Below, piece after piece: positions 8,080 through 17,797 of a stretch of DNA of 64,000 bases. Within the stretch, counting starts at the first letter, position 1; each line of letters starts with the position of its first letter. The DNA is from [Flexibacter] sp. ATCC 35103 (GTDB lineage Bacteria; Bacteroidota; Bacteroidia; Flavobacteriales; Flavobacteriaceae): assembly GCF_001975985.1 (NCBI RefSeq), contig NZ_MTQF01000004.1, forward strand, positions 279,838 through 343,837. The letters run 5' to 3'. The position numbers and the translations under genes are program-made. A model generated the notes under the pieces. The model did not search any database and had not been told where the DNA came from. It saw only the letters and a list, made by a program, of their open reading frames with translations.

Positions 8080-10281
8080 ATGTTCGATTACTTAAAAATA
8101 CTAAAGTTGCTTTTTATCATTTGCTGCATCAACTTTCAGATTTCGGCACAAAAAATAAATCAAAAAGAAGTCAATCGTCTGGAAAAATCAGCGCAGCAAG
8201 TTTCTATTATCAGAGATAAATGGGGAATTCCGCATGTATATGGAAAAACGGATGCTGATGCTGTTTTTGGATTATTATATGCGCAATGCGAAGATGATTT
8301 TAAACGCATTGAGATGAATTATATTGAAAAACTCGGTCGCCTTTCAGAAATAAAAGGACAATCCGTTTTATACAATGATTTAGAAATTCGTCTTTTGATT
8401 GATGCTGACGAAGCAAAATCAGATTATAAAAAAGCACCACTCTGGCTCAAAAAACTTTTGAATAGTTATGCTGATGCCATCAATTTCTATTTATACAAAC
8501 ATCCCGAAATAAAACCTGCACTTTTAACCCATTTCGAGCCTTGGTTTCCGTTACTATGGACAGACGGAAGTATAGGCGCCATAAGTACGGCAGATCTTTC
8601 TACAGGAGAATTAAAAGCATTTTATTCCGGCAATAATGATAAAGTAGCTTACGTGGAACGCGAGAAAAATGTACAAACCGGATCGAATGGTTTTGCCTTT
8701 TCTCCCTCTAAAACCGCTGACGGAAATGCTATTTTATACATTAACCCACACACAACATTTTATTTCAGGCCTGAAGTTCAGGCAACAAGTGAAGAAGGAC
8801 TGAACGTTTATGGAGCCGTAACATGGGGGCAATTTTTTATTTATCAGGGTTTTAATGATTATTGCGGATGGATGCACACTTCATCAAACGTAGATGTTGC
8901 GGATATGTATGCGGAGAAAATCACCACAAAAAACAATAAATTATATTATGAATTTGATAAAAAGCTTGTACCGGTTATCGAAAAAGAAATCATAATAAAA
9001 TATACCGAAGGTGGAAAACTAATTCCCAAAAAAATCAAAACTTATTATACTAATAACGGTCCAATTATGGCCAAACGGGACGGAAAATGGATCAGCTTAA
9101 AATCGAATAATCGATCGATGACAAGTTTGATCCAGAGTTGGGTCAGAACTAAATCAACCAGTTTTGACGATTATAAAAAAGCAATGGATTTAAAGGCAAA
9201 TACCTCCAATAATACTGTATATGCAGACAGTAAAGGAAATATTGCATACTGGCATGGCAATTTTATCCCTGTAAGAGATAAAAGCCTTAATTGGTCAAAA
9301 GTAGTCGACGGATCAATTTCTTCTACACAATGGAAAGGTTTGCATGAAGTCAGCGAAACTGTTCATATATATAATCCCGTAAATGGCTGGCTGCAAAATT
9401 GTAACTCAACTCCTTATTCTGTTGCCGGAGAAAACAGTCCTAAAAGAGAGAATTATTTGCCTTATATGGCGCCTGACGGAGAAAACTTCAGGGGAATAAA
9501 TGCCGTTAGAATTTTTAGCAAAGGCGACAAATATACTCTGGACAAGGTAATTACTGACGGATACGACACAAAACTATCTATTTTTGAAATTTTGATTCCA
9601 AGCCTTATTTCTGTTTTCGAAAAAAACATCAAAACTACAGATCCGGACTATACAGAACTTAGTGAAGCAATTTCGATTTTAAAAAATTGGGATTATTATG
9701 CCAGAGAAAATTCAATAGCAACAACATTAGCGGTAGAATGGGCTTATAAATTAGATCCCATTATCTTAAAAGCTTATATTAATGAAGGTCAGACAGATCA
9801 GGTTCAAAACACCAAAATTTTTGCTGCAAATGCAACCGTAGCACAACTGATACCACAACTGCAGGAAGTTCTAAAAGATTTAAAATCAAAATGGGGTTCC
9901 TGGAAAGTGGCTTGGGGAGAAATCAACCGTTTTCAGCGTTCCAGCGGTGATATTGATTTAAAATACGACGACTCTAAACCAAGTTTACCAATTGCTTTTG
10001 GTCCGGGTTCCTGGGGAAGTTTGCCTTCTTTTAAAAGCAGTTATCAAAAGGATTCAAAAAAACGTTACGGATATAATGGCAATAGTTTTGTTTGTGCCGT
10101 TGAATTTGGTACAAAAATAAAAGCAAAATCATTATTAGCCGGAGGAAACAGTGGTGATCCTAATTCAAAACATTTTGATGATCAGGCCGAAATGTATCAA
10201 AACGGACAATTTAAAGATGTCTTATTCTATAAAGAAGATGTTCTTAAAAACGCAGAAAAAACATATCATCCCGGCGAATGA
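8080..10281 (+). CDS. Secreted penicillin acylase family (Ntn) hydrolase
   Basis: The 733-residue protein begins with a signal peptide ending near ISAQ (residue 24). Its layout matches the penicillin/acyl-homoserine-lactone acylase superfamily: an alpha region (about 40-180) with IRDKWGIPHVYG, then the autocatalytic nucleophile Ser202 in QTGSNGFAFSPSKT, and a long beta region with an SNNRS segment and NAVRIF. These enzymes are exported as precursors, cleaved before the serine, and hydrolyse amide bonds of acylated substrates in the periplasm. The substrate could be a beta-lactam, an acylated homoserine lactone or another N-acyl compound. It is separated from the Lrp gene by only 14 bp. Confidence 0.9.
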   Translation: MFDYLKILKLLFIICCINFQISAQKINQKEVNRLEKSAQQVSIIRDKWGIPHVYGKTDADAVFGLLYAQCEDDFKRIEMNYIEKLGRLSEIKGQSVLYNDLEIRLLIDADEAKSDYKKAPLWLKKLLNSYADAINFYLYKHPEIKPALLTHFEPWFPLLWTDGSIGAISTADLSTGELKAFYSGNNDKVAYVEREKNVQTGSNGFAFSPSKTADGNAILYINPHTTFYFRPEVQATSEEGLNVYGAVTWGQFFIYQGFNDYCGWMHTSSNVDVADMYAEKITTKNNKLYYEFDKKLVPVIEKEIIIKYTEGGKLIPKKIKTYYTNNGPIMAKRDGKWISLKSNNRSMTSLIQSWVRTKSTSFDDYKKAMDLKANTSNNTVYADSKGNIAYWHGNFIPVRDKSLNWSKVVDGSISSTQWKGLHEVSETVHIYNPVNGWLQNCNSTPYSVAGENSPKRENYLPYMAPDGENFRGINAVRIFSKGDKYTLDKVITDGYDTKLSIFEILIPSLISVFEKNIKTTDPDYTELSEAISILKNWDYYARENSIATTLAVEWAYKLDPIILKAYINEGQTDQVQNTKIFAANATVAQLIPQLQEVLKDLKSKWGSWKVAWGEINRFQRSSGDIDLKYDDSKPSLPIAFGPGSWGSLPSFKSSYQKDSKKRYGYNGNSFVCAVEFGTKIKAKSLLAGGNSGDPNSKHFDDQAEMYQNGQFKDVLFYKEDVLKNAEKTYHPGE

Positions 10282-10307
10282 TTTTATAAAATAAAGTAAC
10301 ATACACG

Positions 10308-10341
10308 AACCTCGAAAGAAATATTTTTTCGAGGTTTTTTT
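10308..10341 (+). terminator. Terminator after acylase gene
   Basis: The arms aacctcgaaa and ttttcgaggtt enclose a short loop and are followed by a T run, 27 bp after the acylase stop. Confidence 0.85.
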
Positions 10342-10382
10342 GTAACATAATATTTCTGATATTTGTTTAAAATTGTATTACT

Positions 10383-11156
10383 ATGAAAAATTCAGCCCTT
10401 GTATTAGTTGCTACCATACTGTTTTCTAACACTATAGCAGCACAATTAAAATCTGTAAAATATACAGATGGTTCTCAGGCATTAAATGGATTATTTGCAA
10501 AATCCACTAAAAAAAGCAATCAGAATCCAGGAATTTTATTGCTGCCGGCGTGGCTGGGAATCGACAAAGCATCAAAGGATATTGCAGAAAACTTATCTAA
10601 ATTAGGTTACAATGTTTTCATCGCTGATATTTATGGCGAAGGTAATTATCCAACAAATACAACCGAAGCCGGAAAACAAGCCGGTTATTACAAAAAGAAC
10701 TACGAAGTGTACCAAAAACGTATTAATGCTGCTTTGCAGGAATTGATAAAATCAGGCGCAAATGCTGATAATATTGTCGCTATTGGGTATTGTTTTGGAG
10801 GAACCGGAGTACTTGAGGCAGCACGCGGACATTTGAATCTAAAAGGTGTTGTGTCTTTTCACGGAGGTCTTGGTAAAGATACAACCCGTAAAGTTGAGCC
10901 AATTACCACAAAAGTTCTGGTTTGCCATGGTGCAGATGATCCGTTTGAATCTCCAGCAGAAATTACTGCTTTTCAGCAAGAAATGCGTGACTCAAAAGCC
11001 GATTGGCAAATGATTTATTATGCAAATTCAGTTCACTCATTTACAAATCCAGAAGCCGGAAACGACAACTCAAAAGGCGCAGCTTACAATGCAGTTGCAG
11101 CAAAAAGATCATTTGAGCATTTACAGCTTTTCCTGAATGAAGTATTGAAAAAATAA
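10383..11156 (+). CDS. Secreted dienelactone hydrolase family protein
   Basis: The 257-residue alpha/beta hydrolase has a signal peptide ending at IAAQ (residue 21). The nucleophile elbow is GYCFGG with Cys137, typical of dienelactone hydrolases rather than serine esterases; the rest of the triad is Asp186 (GADDPFE) and His218 (NSVHSFTNPEAG). DLH enzymes open lactone rings of aromatic degradation products, but exported Bacteroidetes members have unknown substrates. It has its own upstream region after a terminator, so it is probably monocistronic. Confidence 0.9.
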   Translation: MKNSALVLVATILFSNTIAAQLKSVKYTDGSQALNGLFAKSTKKSNQNPGILLLPAWLGIDKASKDIAENLSKLGYNVFIADIYGEGNYPTNTTEAGKQAGYYKKNYEVYQKRINAALQELIKSGANADNIVAIGYCFGGTGVLEAARGHLNLKGVVSFHGGLGKDTTRKVEPITTKVLVCHGADDPFESPAEITAFQQEMRDSKADWQMIYYANSVHSFTNPEAGNDNSKGAAYNAVAAKRSFEHLQLFLNEVLKK

Positions 11157-11180
11157 ATTTTGAATAGCTTACAGATGTTA

Positions 11181-11280
11181 TGGATTTAAAATGATTTACA
11201 CTGATTTTACGCTATTAAATTAAATTTAAAATTTGCGTTAATTCGTGGCAAAAAAAACAGCGTAAACCATTTTAAATCTG
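11181..11280. repeat. Imperfect inverted repeat
   Basis: The arms 11181-11203 (tggatttaaaatgatttaca plus ctg) and 11258-11280 are complementary over about 20 of 23 positions around a spacer containing attcgtggcaaaaaa. A similar wording recurs at 50338-50432 and near 44400. Confidence 0.65.
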
Positions 11281-11332
11281 TGATATACGTGGGCAAAAAT
11301 TAACAACCAAAACCAAACCAACCAATTAACCA

Positions 11333-12310
11333 ATGTCACACAGTCCGATTAGAAAAGATAAAACCTGCCTGAATTGCCGGCACGTTGTCGAACAAAATTT
11401 TTGTCCGCATTGCGGACAGGAAAATACAGATAGCAGAAAAACATTTCATCATTTATTTATTCATTTTTTTGAAGATCTGACGCATTACGAAAATGCCTTT
11501 TGGAAAACCATTCGAAATCTGCTTTTTAAGCCTGCTACATTAACCAAAGAATATCTTTCCGGAAAAAGATTGTCCTACCTCGCCCCTGTCCGGCTTTATA
11601 TCTTTATTAGTTTTATTACTTTTTTAATGATCGCCTTATTTCCGGGTCATGATAAAGAAATTGTAACATCTGATAATTATACAAAATCCGGTAAGAAAGA
11701 AATCCCTAAAAATATTTTTACAGGAGATCTCAATGATCTTAAACCCGGAAAAGATTTTGACAATTTTACAAAGAATGTTGATTCGTTACAAAAGTTTGCT
11801 CCGGAAGAAAAGAAGCTGGATAGTTTTAGTTATTGGATTATCAAAAAAGCTAAATACGTAAAGGATCATAATACGAAAGAAAACATCATAGAAAAATTTA
11901 CGGAGTCATTCGTTCATAACATACCTAAAGTATTATTCATTATAATGCCATTCTTTGCTTTCTTTTTATGGCTTTTTCACAATAAACGAAAATGGTATTA
12001 CTTTGATCATGGCATATTTACACTGCATTATTTTTCATTCTTGCTCTTAATATTCCTGATTTTATTTATAATTCGAAAATTGATTGGTTTATTTGGAGAA
12101 GACAATCCGTTTACTTTTATTTCAGATATAGCTGACTTTGTGGGTTTTATATGGATGAGTTATTATTTTTATCCGGCACATCACCGTTTTTATGGAGAAA
12201 CCAGATGGGTTTCGTTTCTAAAAAGTGTCGCTTTGTTTTTTATTAACTCCTTTTTTATTCTATTTTTACTAATCATATATGCGTTTTATACATTTCTAAA
12301 CTTACATTAA
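11333..12310 (+). CDS. DUF3667 membrane protein with N-terminal zinc ribbon
   Basis: The 325-residue protein has two CxxC pairs, Cys12/Cys15 and Cys24/Cys27 (CLNC, CPHCGQ), forming a zinc ribbon, then the family segment HYENAFWKT...LTKEYLSGKR, followed by about five membrane helices (one near 90-108, the rest from about 195 on). This is the DUF3667 family, common in Bacteroidetes and without a proven function. It is followed 6 bp later by the M28 peptidase gene, so the two are probably co-transcribed. Confidence 0.88.
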   Translation: MSHSPIRKDKTCLNCRHVVEQNFCPHCGQENTDSRKTFHHLFIHFFEDLTHYENAFWKTIRNLLFKPATLTKEYLSGKRLSYLAPVRLYIFISFITFLMIALFPGHDKEIVTSDNYTKSGKKEIPKNIFTGDLNDLKPGKDFDNFTKNVDSLQKFAPEEKKLDSFSYWIIKKAKYVKDHNTKENIIEKFTESFVHNIPKVLFIIMPFFAFFLWLFHNKRKWYYFDHGIFTLHYFSFLLLIFLILFIIRKLIGLFGEDNPFTFISDIADFVGFIWMSYYFYPAHHRFYGETRWVSFLKSVALFFINSFFILFLLIIYAFYTFLNLH

Positions 12311-12316
12311 ACAACA

Positions 12317-13339
12317 ATGAAAAAACTTATAATTTTATTATTAATCGGTACTGCTTTTTCTTGCAAGAGTCTCCAGTCGACCGCATCAAAAGACAATTCG
12401 GACCCAAGCAAATACATCAAAGCAATTAGCGAAAAAGACCTTAAAACAATGTTATATGTTGTTGCTTCTGATGAAATGGAAGGTCGCGAAACCGGATCAA
12501 AAGGACAGAAAAAAGCGGGTCTTTATATGATTGAACAATACAAAAAAAGTGGAATTTCTTTTCCTAAAGGTGCAACAGATTACTACCAACATATTCCGGC
12601 TTCTTTCCTGAACGCAAGACGAAACGAAAATTTACCGGATTCAGAAAATATCTGGGCTTATATTGAAGGTTCTGAAAAACCGAATGAAGTGCTTGTAATT
12701 TCTGCACATTATGATCACGTAGGAATAAAAAATGGCGAAGTTTATAACGGAGCTGACGATGATGGTTCCGGAACTGTAGCTGTAATCGAAATGGCAAAAG
12801 CATTTGCAAAAGCTAAAAAAGACGGACATGGACCAAAACGTTCGATCCTTTTTCTACACGTAACCGGTGAAGAACATGGTTTACACGGATCACGTTATTA
12901 TTCTGAAAATCCTTTGTTTCCAATCGCAAATACTATTGCAGATATCAATATTGATATGATTGGCCGTCGTGACGTAGAACATGCTCAAACTAATAATTAT
13001 GTATATGTAATTGGTGCCGACAGACTTTCAACAGATTTACACAATATTGTGGTAGCTCAAAACGAAAAATATGCCAAATTAGACTTGGATTTTAAGTTTA
13101 ATGACCCAAAAGATCCAAATCATTTCTATGAGCGTTCTGATCATTATAACTTTGCCAAATTTGGAATTCCTGCAGTTTTCTTCTTCAACGGAGTTCACGA
13201 AGATTACCATGGAAAAGGTGATGAACCTCAAAAAATCGAATATGATGCTTTGACTAAAAGAGCTCAATTAGCATTCTCAATCGCTTGGGATTTAGCCAAT
13301 AGAGAGAATAGACCGGTAGTTGACAAACCTATTAAATAA
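12317..13339 (+). CDS. M28 family zinc aminopeptidase, lipoprotein
   Basis: The 340-residue protein carries a lipoprotein signal with Cys16 (TAFSC). The M28 di-zinc site is complete: His131 (SAHYDH), bridging Asp147 (GADDDGSG), Glu185/Glu186 (TGEEHG), Asp213 (NIDMIGR) and His276 (RSDHYNF). Such enzymes remove N-terminal residues from peptides at the outer or periplasmic membrane surface. It overlaps nothing and lies 6 bp after the DUF3667 gene. A bidirectional terminator follows. Confidence 0.92.
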   Translation: MKKLIILLLIGTAFSCKSLQSTASKDNSDPSKYIKAISEKDLKTMLYVVASDEMEGRETGSKGQKKAGLYMIEQYKKSGISFPKGATDYYQHIPASFLNARRNENLPDSENIWAYIEGSEKPNEVLVISAHYDHVGIKNGEVYNGADDDGSGTVAVIEMAKAFAKAKKDGHGPKRSILFLHVTGEEHGLHGSRYYSENPLFPIANTIADINIDMIGRRDVEHAQTNNYVYVIGADRLSTDLHNIVVAQNEKYAKLDLDFKFNDPKDPNHFYERSDHYNFAKFGIPAVFFFNGVHEDYHGKGDEPQKIEYDALTKRAQLAFSIAWDLANRENRPVVDKPIK

Positions 13340-13376
13340 AGGCGCTAAGTTGCTGAGGGACTAAGGTACTAAGTTT
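13340..13376. repeat. CTAAG octamer-type tandem repeat
   Basis: Units of about 8 bp (gcgctaag, ttgctgag, ggactaag, gtactaag) follow the peptidase stop directly. The same phrase recurs at about 18335-18380. Confidence 0.65.
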
Positions 13377-13390
13377 TAAAAATTTACAAA

Positions 13391-13427
13391 CAAAAAGGGA
13401 TGAGTTTAAAACTCATCCCTTTTTTAT
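13391..13427. terminator. Bidirectional terminator between peptidase and rho
   Basis: The stem aaaaagggatgagttt and its complement has A/T runs on both sides and lies between two convergent genes. Confidence 0.9.
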
Positions 13428-13488
13428 ATTGTAGATTCCAAAAAGAAAACATCAGAACCTTTGTAACTTTGAAACTTAGAACCTTCCT

Positions 13489-15393
13489 CTAGTCATTCAT
13501 AGAGATCAAAAACTCTTCGTTATTTCTTGTTTTCTTGAAACGATCATTTACAAAATCCATAGATTCTACAGGGTTCATATCTGATAGATATTTACGCATG
13601 ATCCACATTCTTTGTAATGTTTTCTCGTCTAATAATAAATCATCACGACGTGTACTTGAAGACGTAAGATCGATTGCAGGGAAAATACGTTTGTTGGCAA
13701 TTTTACGATCCAGTTGAAGCTCCATATTACCGGTTCCTTTAAATTCTTCAAAGATCACCTCGTCCATTTTAGAACCTGTTTCAGTAAGTGCAGTTGCGAT
13801 GATACTTAACGAACCGCCATTTTCTACATTTCTGGCAGCTCCAAAGAAACGTTTTGGTTTTTGTAATGCATTTGCATCAACACCACCACTTAAAACTTTT
13901 CCGGATGCTGGCTGAACAGTATTATAAGCTCTTGCCAAACGTGTAATCGAGTCTAAAAGAATTACAACATCATGACCACATTCTACCAAACGTTTTGCTT
14001 TTTCAAGAACGATGTTAGCAATTTTCACGTGTTCTTGCGGCTCTCTGTCAAAAGTAGAAGCAATTACTTCTCCACGCACACTACGCTGCATATCTGTAAC
14101 CTCTTCAGGGCGCTCATCTATCAAAAGAACAATAAGGTAAACTTCAGGGTGATTTGCTGCTATCGCATTTGCAATGTCTTTTAATAACATTGTTTTACCT
14201 GTTTTAGGTTGTGCGACAATCATACCACGTTGTCCTTTACCAATTGGCGAAAATAAATCGATAATACGGGTTGAAACAGAACTGCCTTTTTCGGCTAATT
14301 TAAATTTTTCAGAAGGGAAAACAGGTGTCAGGTGTTCAAAAGAAACTCTGTCGCGAACCACTTGCGGATCGTGACCATTGATTTTAAGTACACGAACTAA
14401 AGGAAAAAATTTCTCGCCTTCTTTAGGAGGACGAACCACCCCTTTTACAGTATCTCCGGTTTTAAGACCAAATAATCTGATTTGTGAAGTTGATAAATAA
14501 ATATCATCCGGAGAAGCTAAATAATTATAATCTGATGAACGTAAAAAACCATAACCGTCCGGCATCATTTCAAGAACACCTTCACTTTCGATAATTCCGT
14601 CAAACTCAAAGTCTGAATCTCTGAAATTATTTTTCTTGTTTTTATGATTTGGATTTTGATTCCCATTATTGCCATTTCCGTTACCATTTGCATTTGGATT
14701 AGCGTTTGGATTAGAATTTGGATTTGGATTTTGGTTTGGGTTCGGGTTTTGATTTGGATTCTGGTTTGGGTTCTTATTTTGGTTCGGATTAACCTTTTTA
14801 ACCGCAACGGGTGCTTCTGTTTTTTCAGCAGTTAAAGGTTCTGCTACAGCTTCGCCTTCCGGAGTTACTTCCTTTGTGGCTTCTTTTTCTTTTTGCAAAG
14901 CGACTTTTTTCTCGTAAGCTGATTTATTAAATTTTACGATTTTTGGTCCTTTTTTTTCTGGCACAGTATCCTCAGCTATTTCCTGAACTTCAGGATTTTC
15001 CTGCTCTGCAACTATCTTTTCTTCCGGAGCTTGTTTAACTACAGGAGCTTGTTTCGTTTTAGGAGCTATTTTTGCTACTGGGGTTTTTACAACTGCCGGA
15101 GTTTCTATTTTTTCTGGAGTTTCCTCTACTTTATCAAATTCTAATACTGGAGCATTTTTGCTAATAGGCGCTTTTTTTACAGGAACAATCCTTGCTCTTT
15201 TCGGCTTATCATCAACTTTTTCAGTTTCAGTTACAGCACTAGCAGGTGGTGCTACAGTTGTTTCCTGATGTGCTAAAATCTGGCTGATTAAAGCCTCTTT
15301 TTTGACACCGGTAAACTTTATAGTTTTAGCTAACTTAGCTATTTCTTGAAGCTCAGAAAGCTTCATTTCTTTTAATGCAGAAATATCAAACAT
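13489..15393 (-). CDS. rho: Transcription termination factor Rho with long low-complexity insertion
   Basis: The 634-residue protein has the Rho N-terminal helical domain (1-43), an RNA-binding cold-shock-like domain (about 262-340, with [15 protein letters not shown]) and the hexameric RecA-type ATPase with Walker A AQPKTGKT (394-401). Between residues 44 and 260 is an insertion absent from E. coli Rho (about 419 residues): first Lys/Pro/Val/Glu-rich, then an Asn/Pro/Gly tract at 201-256. Bacteroidetes Rho proteins commonly carry such disordered insertions, and in Bacteroides this region has been linked to phase separation. The neighbour on the other strand is DUF4293, the usual partner in this phylum. 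Confidence 0.96.
   Translation of the reverse strand: MFDISALKEMKLSELQEIAKLAKTIKFTGVKKEALISQILAHQETTVAPPASAVTETEKVDDKPKRARIVPVKKAPISKNAPVLEFDKVEETPEKIETPAVVKTPVAKIAPKTKQAPVVKQAPEEKIVAEQENPEVQEIAEDTVPEKKGPKIVKFNKSAYEKKVALQKEKEATKEVTPEGEAVAEPLTAEKTEAPVAVKKVNPNQNKNPNQNPNQNPNPNQNPNPNSNPNANPNANGNGNGNNGNQNPNHKNKKNNFRDSDFEFDGIIESEGVLEMMPDGYGFLRSSDYNYLASPDDIYLSTSQIRLFGLKTGDTVKGVVRPPKEGEKFFPLVRVLKINGHDPQVVRDRVSFEHLTPVFPSEKFKLAEKGSSVSTRIIDLFSPIGKGQRGMIVAQPKTGKTMLLKDIANAIAANHPEVYLIVLLIDERPEEVTDMQRSVRGEVIASTFDREPQEHVKIANIVLEKAKRLVECGHDVVILLDSITRLARAYNTVQPASGKVLSGGVDANALQKPKRFFGAARNVENGGSLSIIATALTETGSKMDEVIFEEFKGTGNMELQLDRKIANKRIFPAIDLTSSSTRRDDLLLDEKTLQRMWIMRKYLSDMNPVESMDFVNDRFKKTRNNEEFLISMND
14640..14790 (-). 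repeat. Coding tandem repeat (Asn-Pro tract of Rho)
   Basis: Short 6-base-like units encode [12 protein letters not shown] runs in Rho residues 201-256. Opposite-strand ORFs here are by-products of the repeat. Confidence 0.85.
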
Positions 15394-15551
15394 GAATGTT
15401 CTATGAATTTAATTATTTTAACGGAAATACTGTAAAAAGAATAGGTAGATAATTGTTTTCGATTGACCGCAGTATGAAGTGCTTACGGTATTATGATGCA
15501 ATAATACGAATAAAATTTAATCATACAATAGTATTTTAAAAAAAGAAAATA

Positions 15552-15559
15552 TATTTTTG
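15552..15559 (+). promoter_or_regulatory. DUF4293 -7 box (TATTTTTG)
   Basis: An exact TAnnTTTG match 17 bp before the ATG. No -33 TTTG at the usual distance. Confidence 0.45.
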
Positions 15560-15576
15560 TAAAACAATTTTACATC

Positions 15577-15990
15577 ATGATACAACGAATTCAAACTGTA
15601 TATTTAATTCTTACCTTTTTAATTACGGGAGTATTATTATTTTTTATTCCGCTTTGGACATTAAATAATGGTAAAACATTTTATTTTATGCAAGATCAGT
15701 TTTACACAATCTTGCTTGGATTAAGTACTATGCTTACTATTATAAGTATCATTTCATACAAGAAAAGACAAAATCAGTTTGTAATGGGCAGACTGAACAT
15801 AATATTAAATTTAATTTTATTAGGATTGTTTGTATATCGTTCTCTAAATTTATCTGGAGAAACACTAGCTGTTTCAGAGAAAGGTATTGGGATGTTTCTA
15901 CCAATTGTTGCTATCGTATTATTAGTTTTAGCTAATAAGGCCATCAAAAAGGATGAAGATCTCGTAAAATCTGTAGATCGTTTGAGATAA
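15577..15990 (+). CDS. DUF4293 family four-helix membrane protein
   Basis: The 137-residue protein has four hydrophobic segments (about 5-27, 43-61, 70-88 and 105-122) and starts MIQRIQTVYL, the DUF4293 signature. It is encoded divergently from rho, the arrangement seen throughout Bacteroidetes. Function is unknown. A terminator follows 30 bp after the stop. Confidence 0.88.
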   Translation: MIQRIQTVYLILTFLITGVLLFFIPLWTLNNGKTFYFMQDQFYTILLGLSTMLTIISIISYKKRQNQFVMGRLNIILNLILLGLFVYRSLNLSGETLAVSEKGIGMFLPIVAIVLLVLANKAIKKDEDLVKSVDRLR

Positions 15991-16021
15991 ACCTATAAAC
16001 TTAAGTTTTTTGTGCGAAGAG

Positions 16022-16051
16022 AACCCGAATTTTATAATTCGGGTTTTTTTG
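16022..16051 (+). terminator. Terminator after DUF4293
   Basis: The stem aacccgaatt/aattcgggtt with a 4-base loop is followed by T residues. Confidence 0.88.
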
Positions 16052-16125
16052 TATCTCCTGTTTTCAAAATTATCTTATAGGATTTAAAACAAAGACTAAA
16101 ACAACTTTGTAAGATATTTTTTTCA

Positions 16126-16133
16126 TAAATTTG
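16126..16133 (+). promoter_or_regulatory. Response regulator -7 box (TAAATTTG)
   Basis: An exact TAnnTTTG match 23 bp before the ATG; a TTTG at 16106-16109 gives a spacing of 16 bp, slightly short. Confidence 0.45.
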
Positions 16134-16156
16134 CTTTTTTAAGTTCCAAAAAAATC

Positions 16157-16819
16157 ATGAAACAAAAAATAAGGATACATCTAGCTGATGATCATCAAGT
16201 ACTTATCGATGGCCTTACTAATCTACTTCAAACCGTAAACAACTTTGAGGTTGTAGGCAGTTCACTAGACGGAACTACTGTTTATGATGATGTCATTCTG
16301 GACAAAGCCGATATTTTGATCCTGGATATAAGCATGCCTAAAAAAGATGGAATTGAAACGCTAAAAGAATTCAGTCAGAAACAGTTTCCCTGTAAAGTGA
16401 TTATTTTATCCAGCTATGATGATCTAAAACTTATAAAGGAAGTGATGAAATTAGGCGCCAGAGGTTATCTCACAAAAAAATGTGCCGGTGAAAACATTAT
16501 TGAGGCTATTGAAGCTGTTTATCAGGACCAGGAATATTTTTGTGATGCAGTCAGAGAAAAAATCTTTAATAGATTCACTCACAATAATCCTAAATTAAAC
16601 AGGGATCTCTATGTTATGAATCCGGTTTTAAGTGCCCGAGAAATCGAAATTACTATATTGATTTCACTCGAATACAGCAGCAAAGAAATAAGCGAGGAAC
16701 TTTTTATAAGCATGAATACAGTTGAAACCCATCGAAAAAACATCATGAAAAAACTACAGATTAAAAGCACTATTGGTCTTGTAAAATATGCATTGAAAAA
16801 CAATTTAATAAATTCTTAA
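16157..16819 (+). CDS. NarL/LuxR-type response regulator
   Basis: The 220-residue protein has a receiver domain (about 5-125) with the acidic pocket ADDH (Asp11, Asp12), phospho-acceptor Asp57 in LILDISMP and Lys in the ILSSYDD/LTKKC region, and a C-terminal LuxR helix-turn-helix (about 153-215) with LSAREIEI...MNTVETHRKNIMKKL. It is paired with the histidine kinase that starts 45 bp downstream. Targets are unknown. Confidence 0.92.
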   Translation: MKQKIRIHLADDHQVLIDGLTNLLQTVNNFEVVGSSLDGTTVYDDVILDKADILILDISMPKKDGIETLKEFSQKQFPCKVIILSSYDDLKLIKEVMKLGARGYLTKKCAGENIIEAIEAVYQDQEYFCDAVREKIFNRFTHNNPKLNRDLYVMNPVLSAREIEITILISLEYSSKEISEELFISMNTVETHRKNIMKKLQIKSTIGLVKYALKNNLINS

Positions 16820-16864
16820 CCACATTCAAAAAAATCAAATCTATTTCGTAATTCACAATTGGTT

Positions 16865-17791
16865 ATGACTTTAATCAGAGTTTTTATAGCATTTATTTTC
16901 TTTACTTCCATAGGCGGAAATACCGTATTTGGTCAGCAAAAATTGTCCTTGAACACGAATGAATTAAGTATAGTAACTCAGGAAAATTTAAAGAAAATAA
17001 CTGATGCCAAAATTCAAAAATTTGAGCAATTACGCAATAAAAAAATAGTCAGCCTGTCTATTGTTATTATAATCATACTTTGTTTTTTATTCTATTTCTT
17101 TTACCAGAACAACAAACTAAAACAAAAAATCAAACGAAAGGATACCAAGCAAAAGATATTACTTAATATTATTAATGCCGGAATTGACAGTAATGAAATC
17201 GAACGCAAAAAAATCGCCTCATTCTTACACGACAATATCAATTCGTTATTGTCTTCTGTTGGTTTGCATTTAAACACTTTTACTGCACAAAATAATATAA
17301 AATCTGAAGAAATCCAGAAAGCAAAAGCAATTCTACAAGAAGCGCATGATCTTTTACGAGATATTTCACATGACCTGATTCCAGCACTTTTGGTTCGTTT
17401 TGGTTTAATTTTTGCGTTGGAAGATTTATGTGAAAAAAACTCAAATTCCAGTATTAATTTTGAGTTTTCAAGTAAAATCCCAACAGATAAAAGGTATACC
17501 GAAAAATTTGAAATGAAAGTCTATTTTATTGTTTCAGAACTATTCAGCAACATTATAAAACATAGCTGCGCAAAAAAAGCCAGCATTTTACTAGAGGAAA
17601 AAGAAAACAAATTCAGCATTATCATAAATGATGACGGAAAAGGTTTTAAAACCGAAAAACTAAATGACTCCGAGGGTTTTGGTCTGAACCAAATCAGAGC
17701 CAGAATCAAAAAATACAAAGGAAGTCTGTCAATTGTTTCAAAGGCAAATGAAGGAACCTTGATTAAAATTAAAATTCCGCTTCCCCATTAG
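16865..17791 (+). CDS. NarX/DegS-type sensor histidine kinase with minimal sensor region
   Basis: I start it at the ATG at 16865 rather than the TTG two codons earlier. The 308-residue protein has a signal-like helix (1-22), only about 40 periplasmic residues, a membrane helix (about 61-80), a HisKA_3 dimerisation domain with phospho-acceptor His122 in ASFLHDNINS, and a HATPase domain with ELFSNIIKHS, NDDGKGF and GFGLNQIRARI. Relatives in this phylum often carry TPR repeats in the periplasmic part; here they are missing. It signals to the response regulator just upstream. Confidence 0.88.
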   Translation: MTLIRVFIAFIFFTSIGGNTVFGQQKLSLNTNELSIVTQENLKKITDAKIQKFEQLRNKKIVSLSIVIIIILCFLFYFFYQNNKLKQKIKRKDTKQKILLNIINAGIDSNEIERKKIASFLHDNINSLLSSVGLHLNTFTAQNNIKSEEIQKAKAILQEAHDLLRDISHDLIPALLVRFGLIFALEDLCEKNSNSSINFEFSSKIPTDKRYTEKFEMKVYFIVSELFSNIIKHSCAKKASILLEEKENKFSIIINDDGKGFKTEKLNDSEGFGLNQIRARIKKYKGSLSIVSKANEGTLIKIKIPLPH

Positions 17792-17797
17792 CCCGAA

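Noticed and set aside
14640..14835. Possible CRISPR-like or membrane ORF in the short repeats
   Set aside because: The repeats are the Asn-Pro tract of Rho in frame on the minus strand; units are about 6 bases with no spacers.
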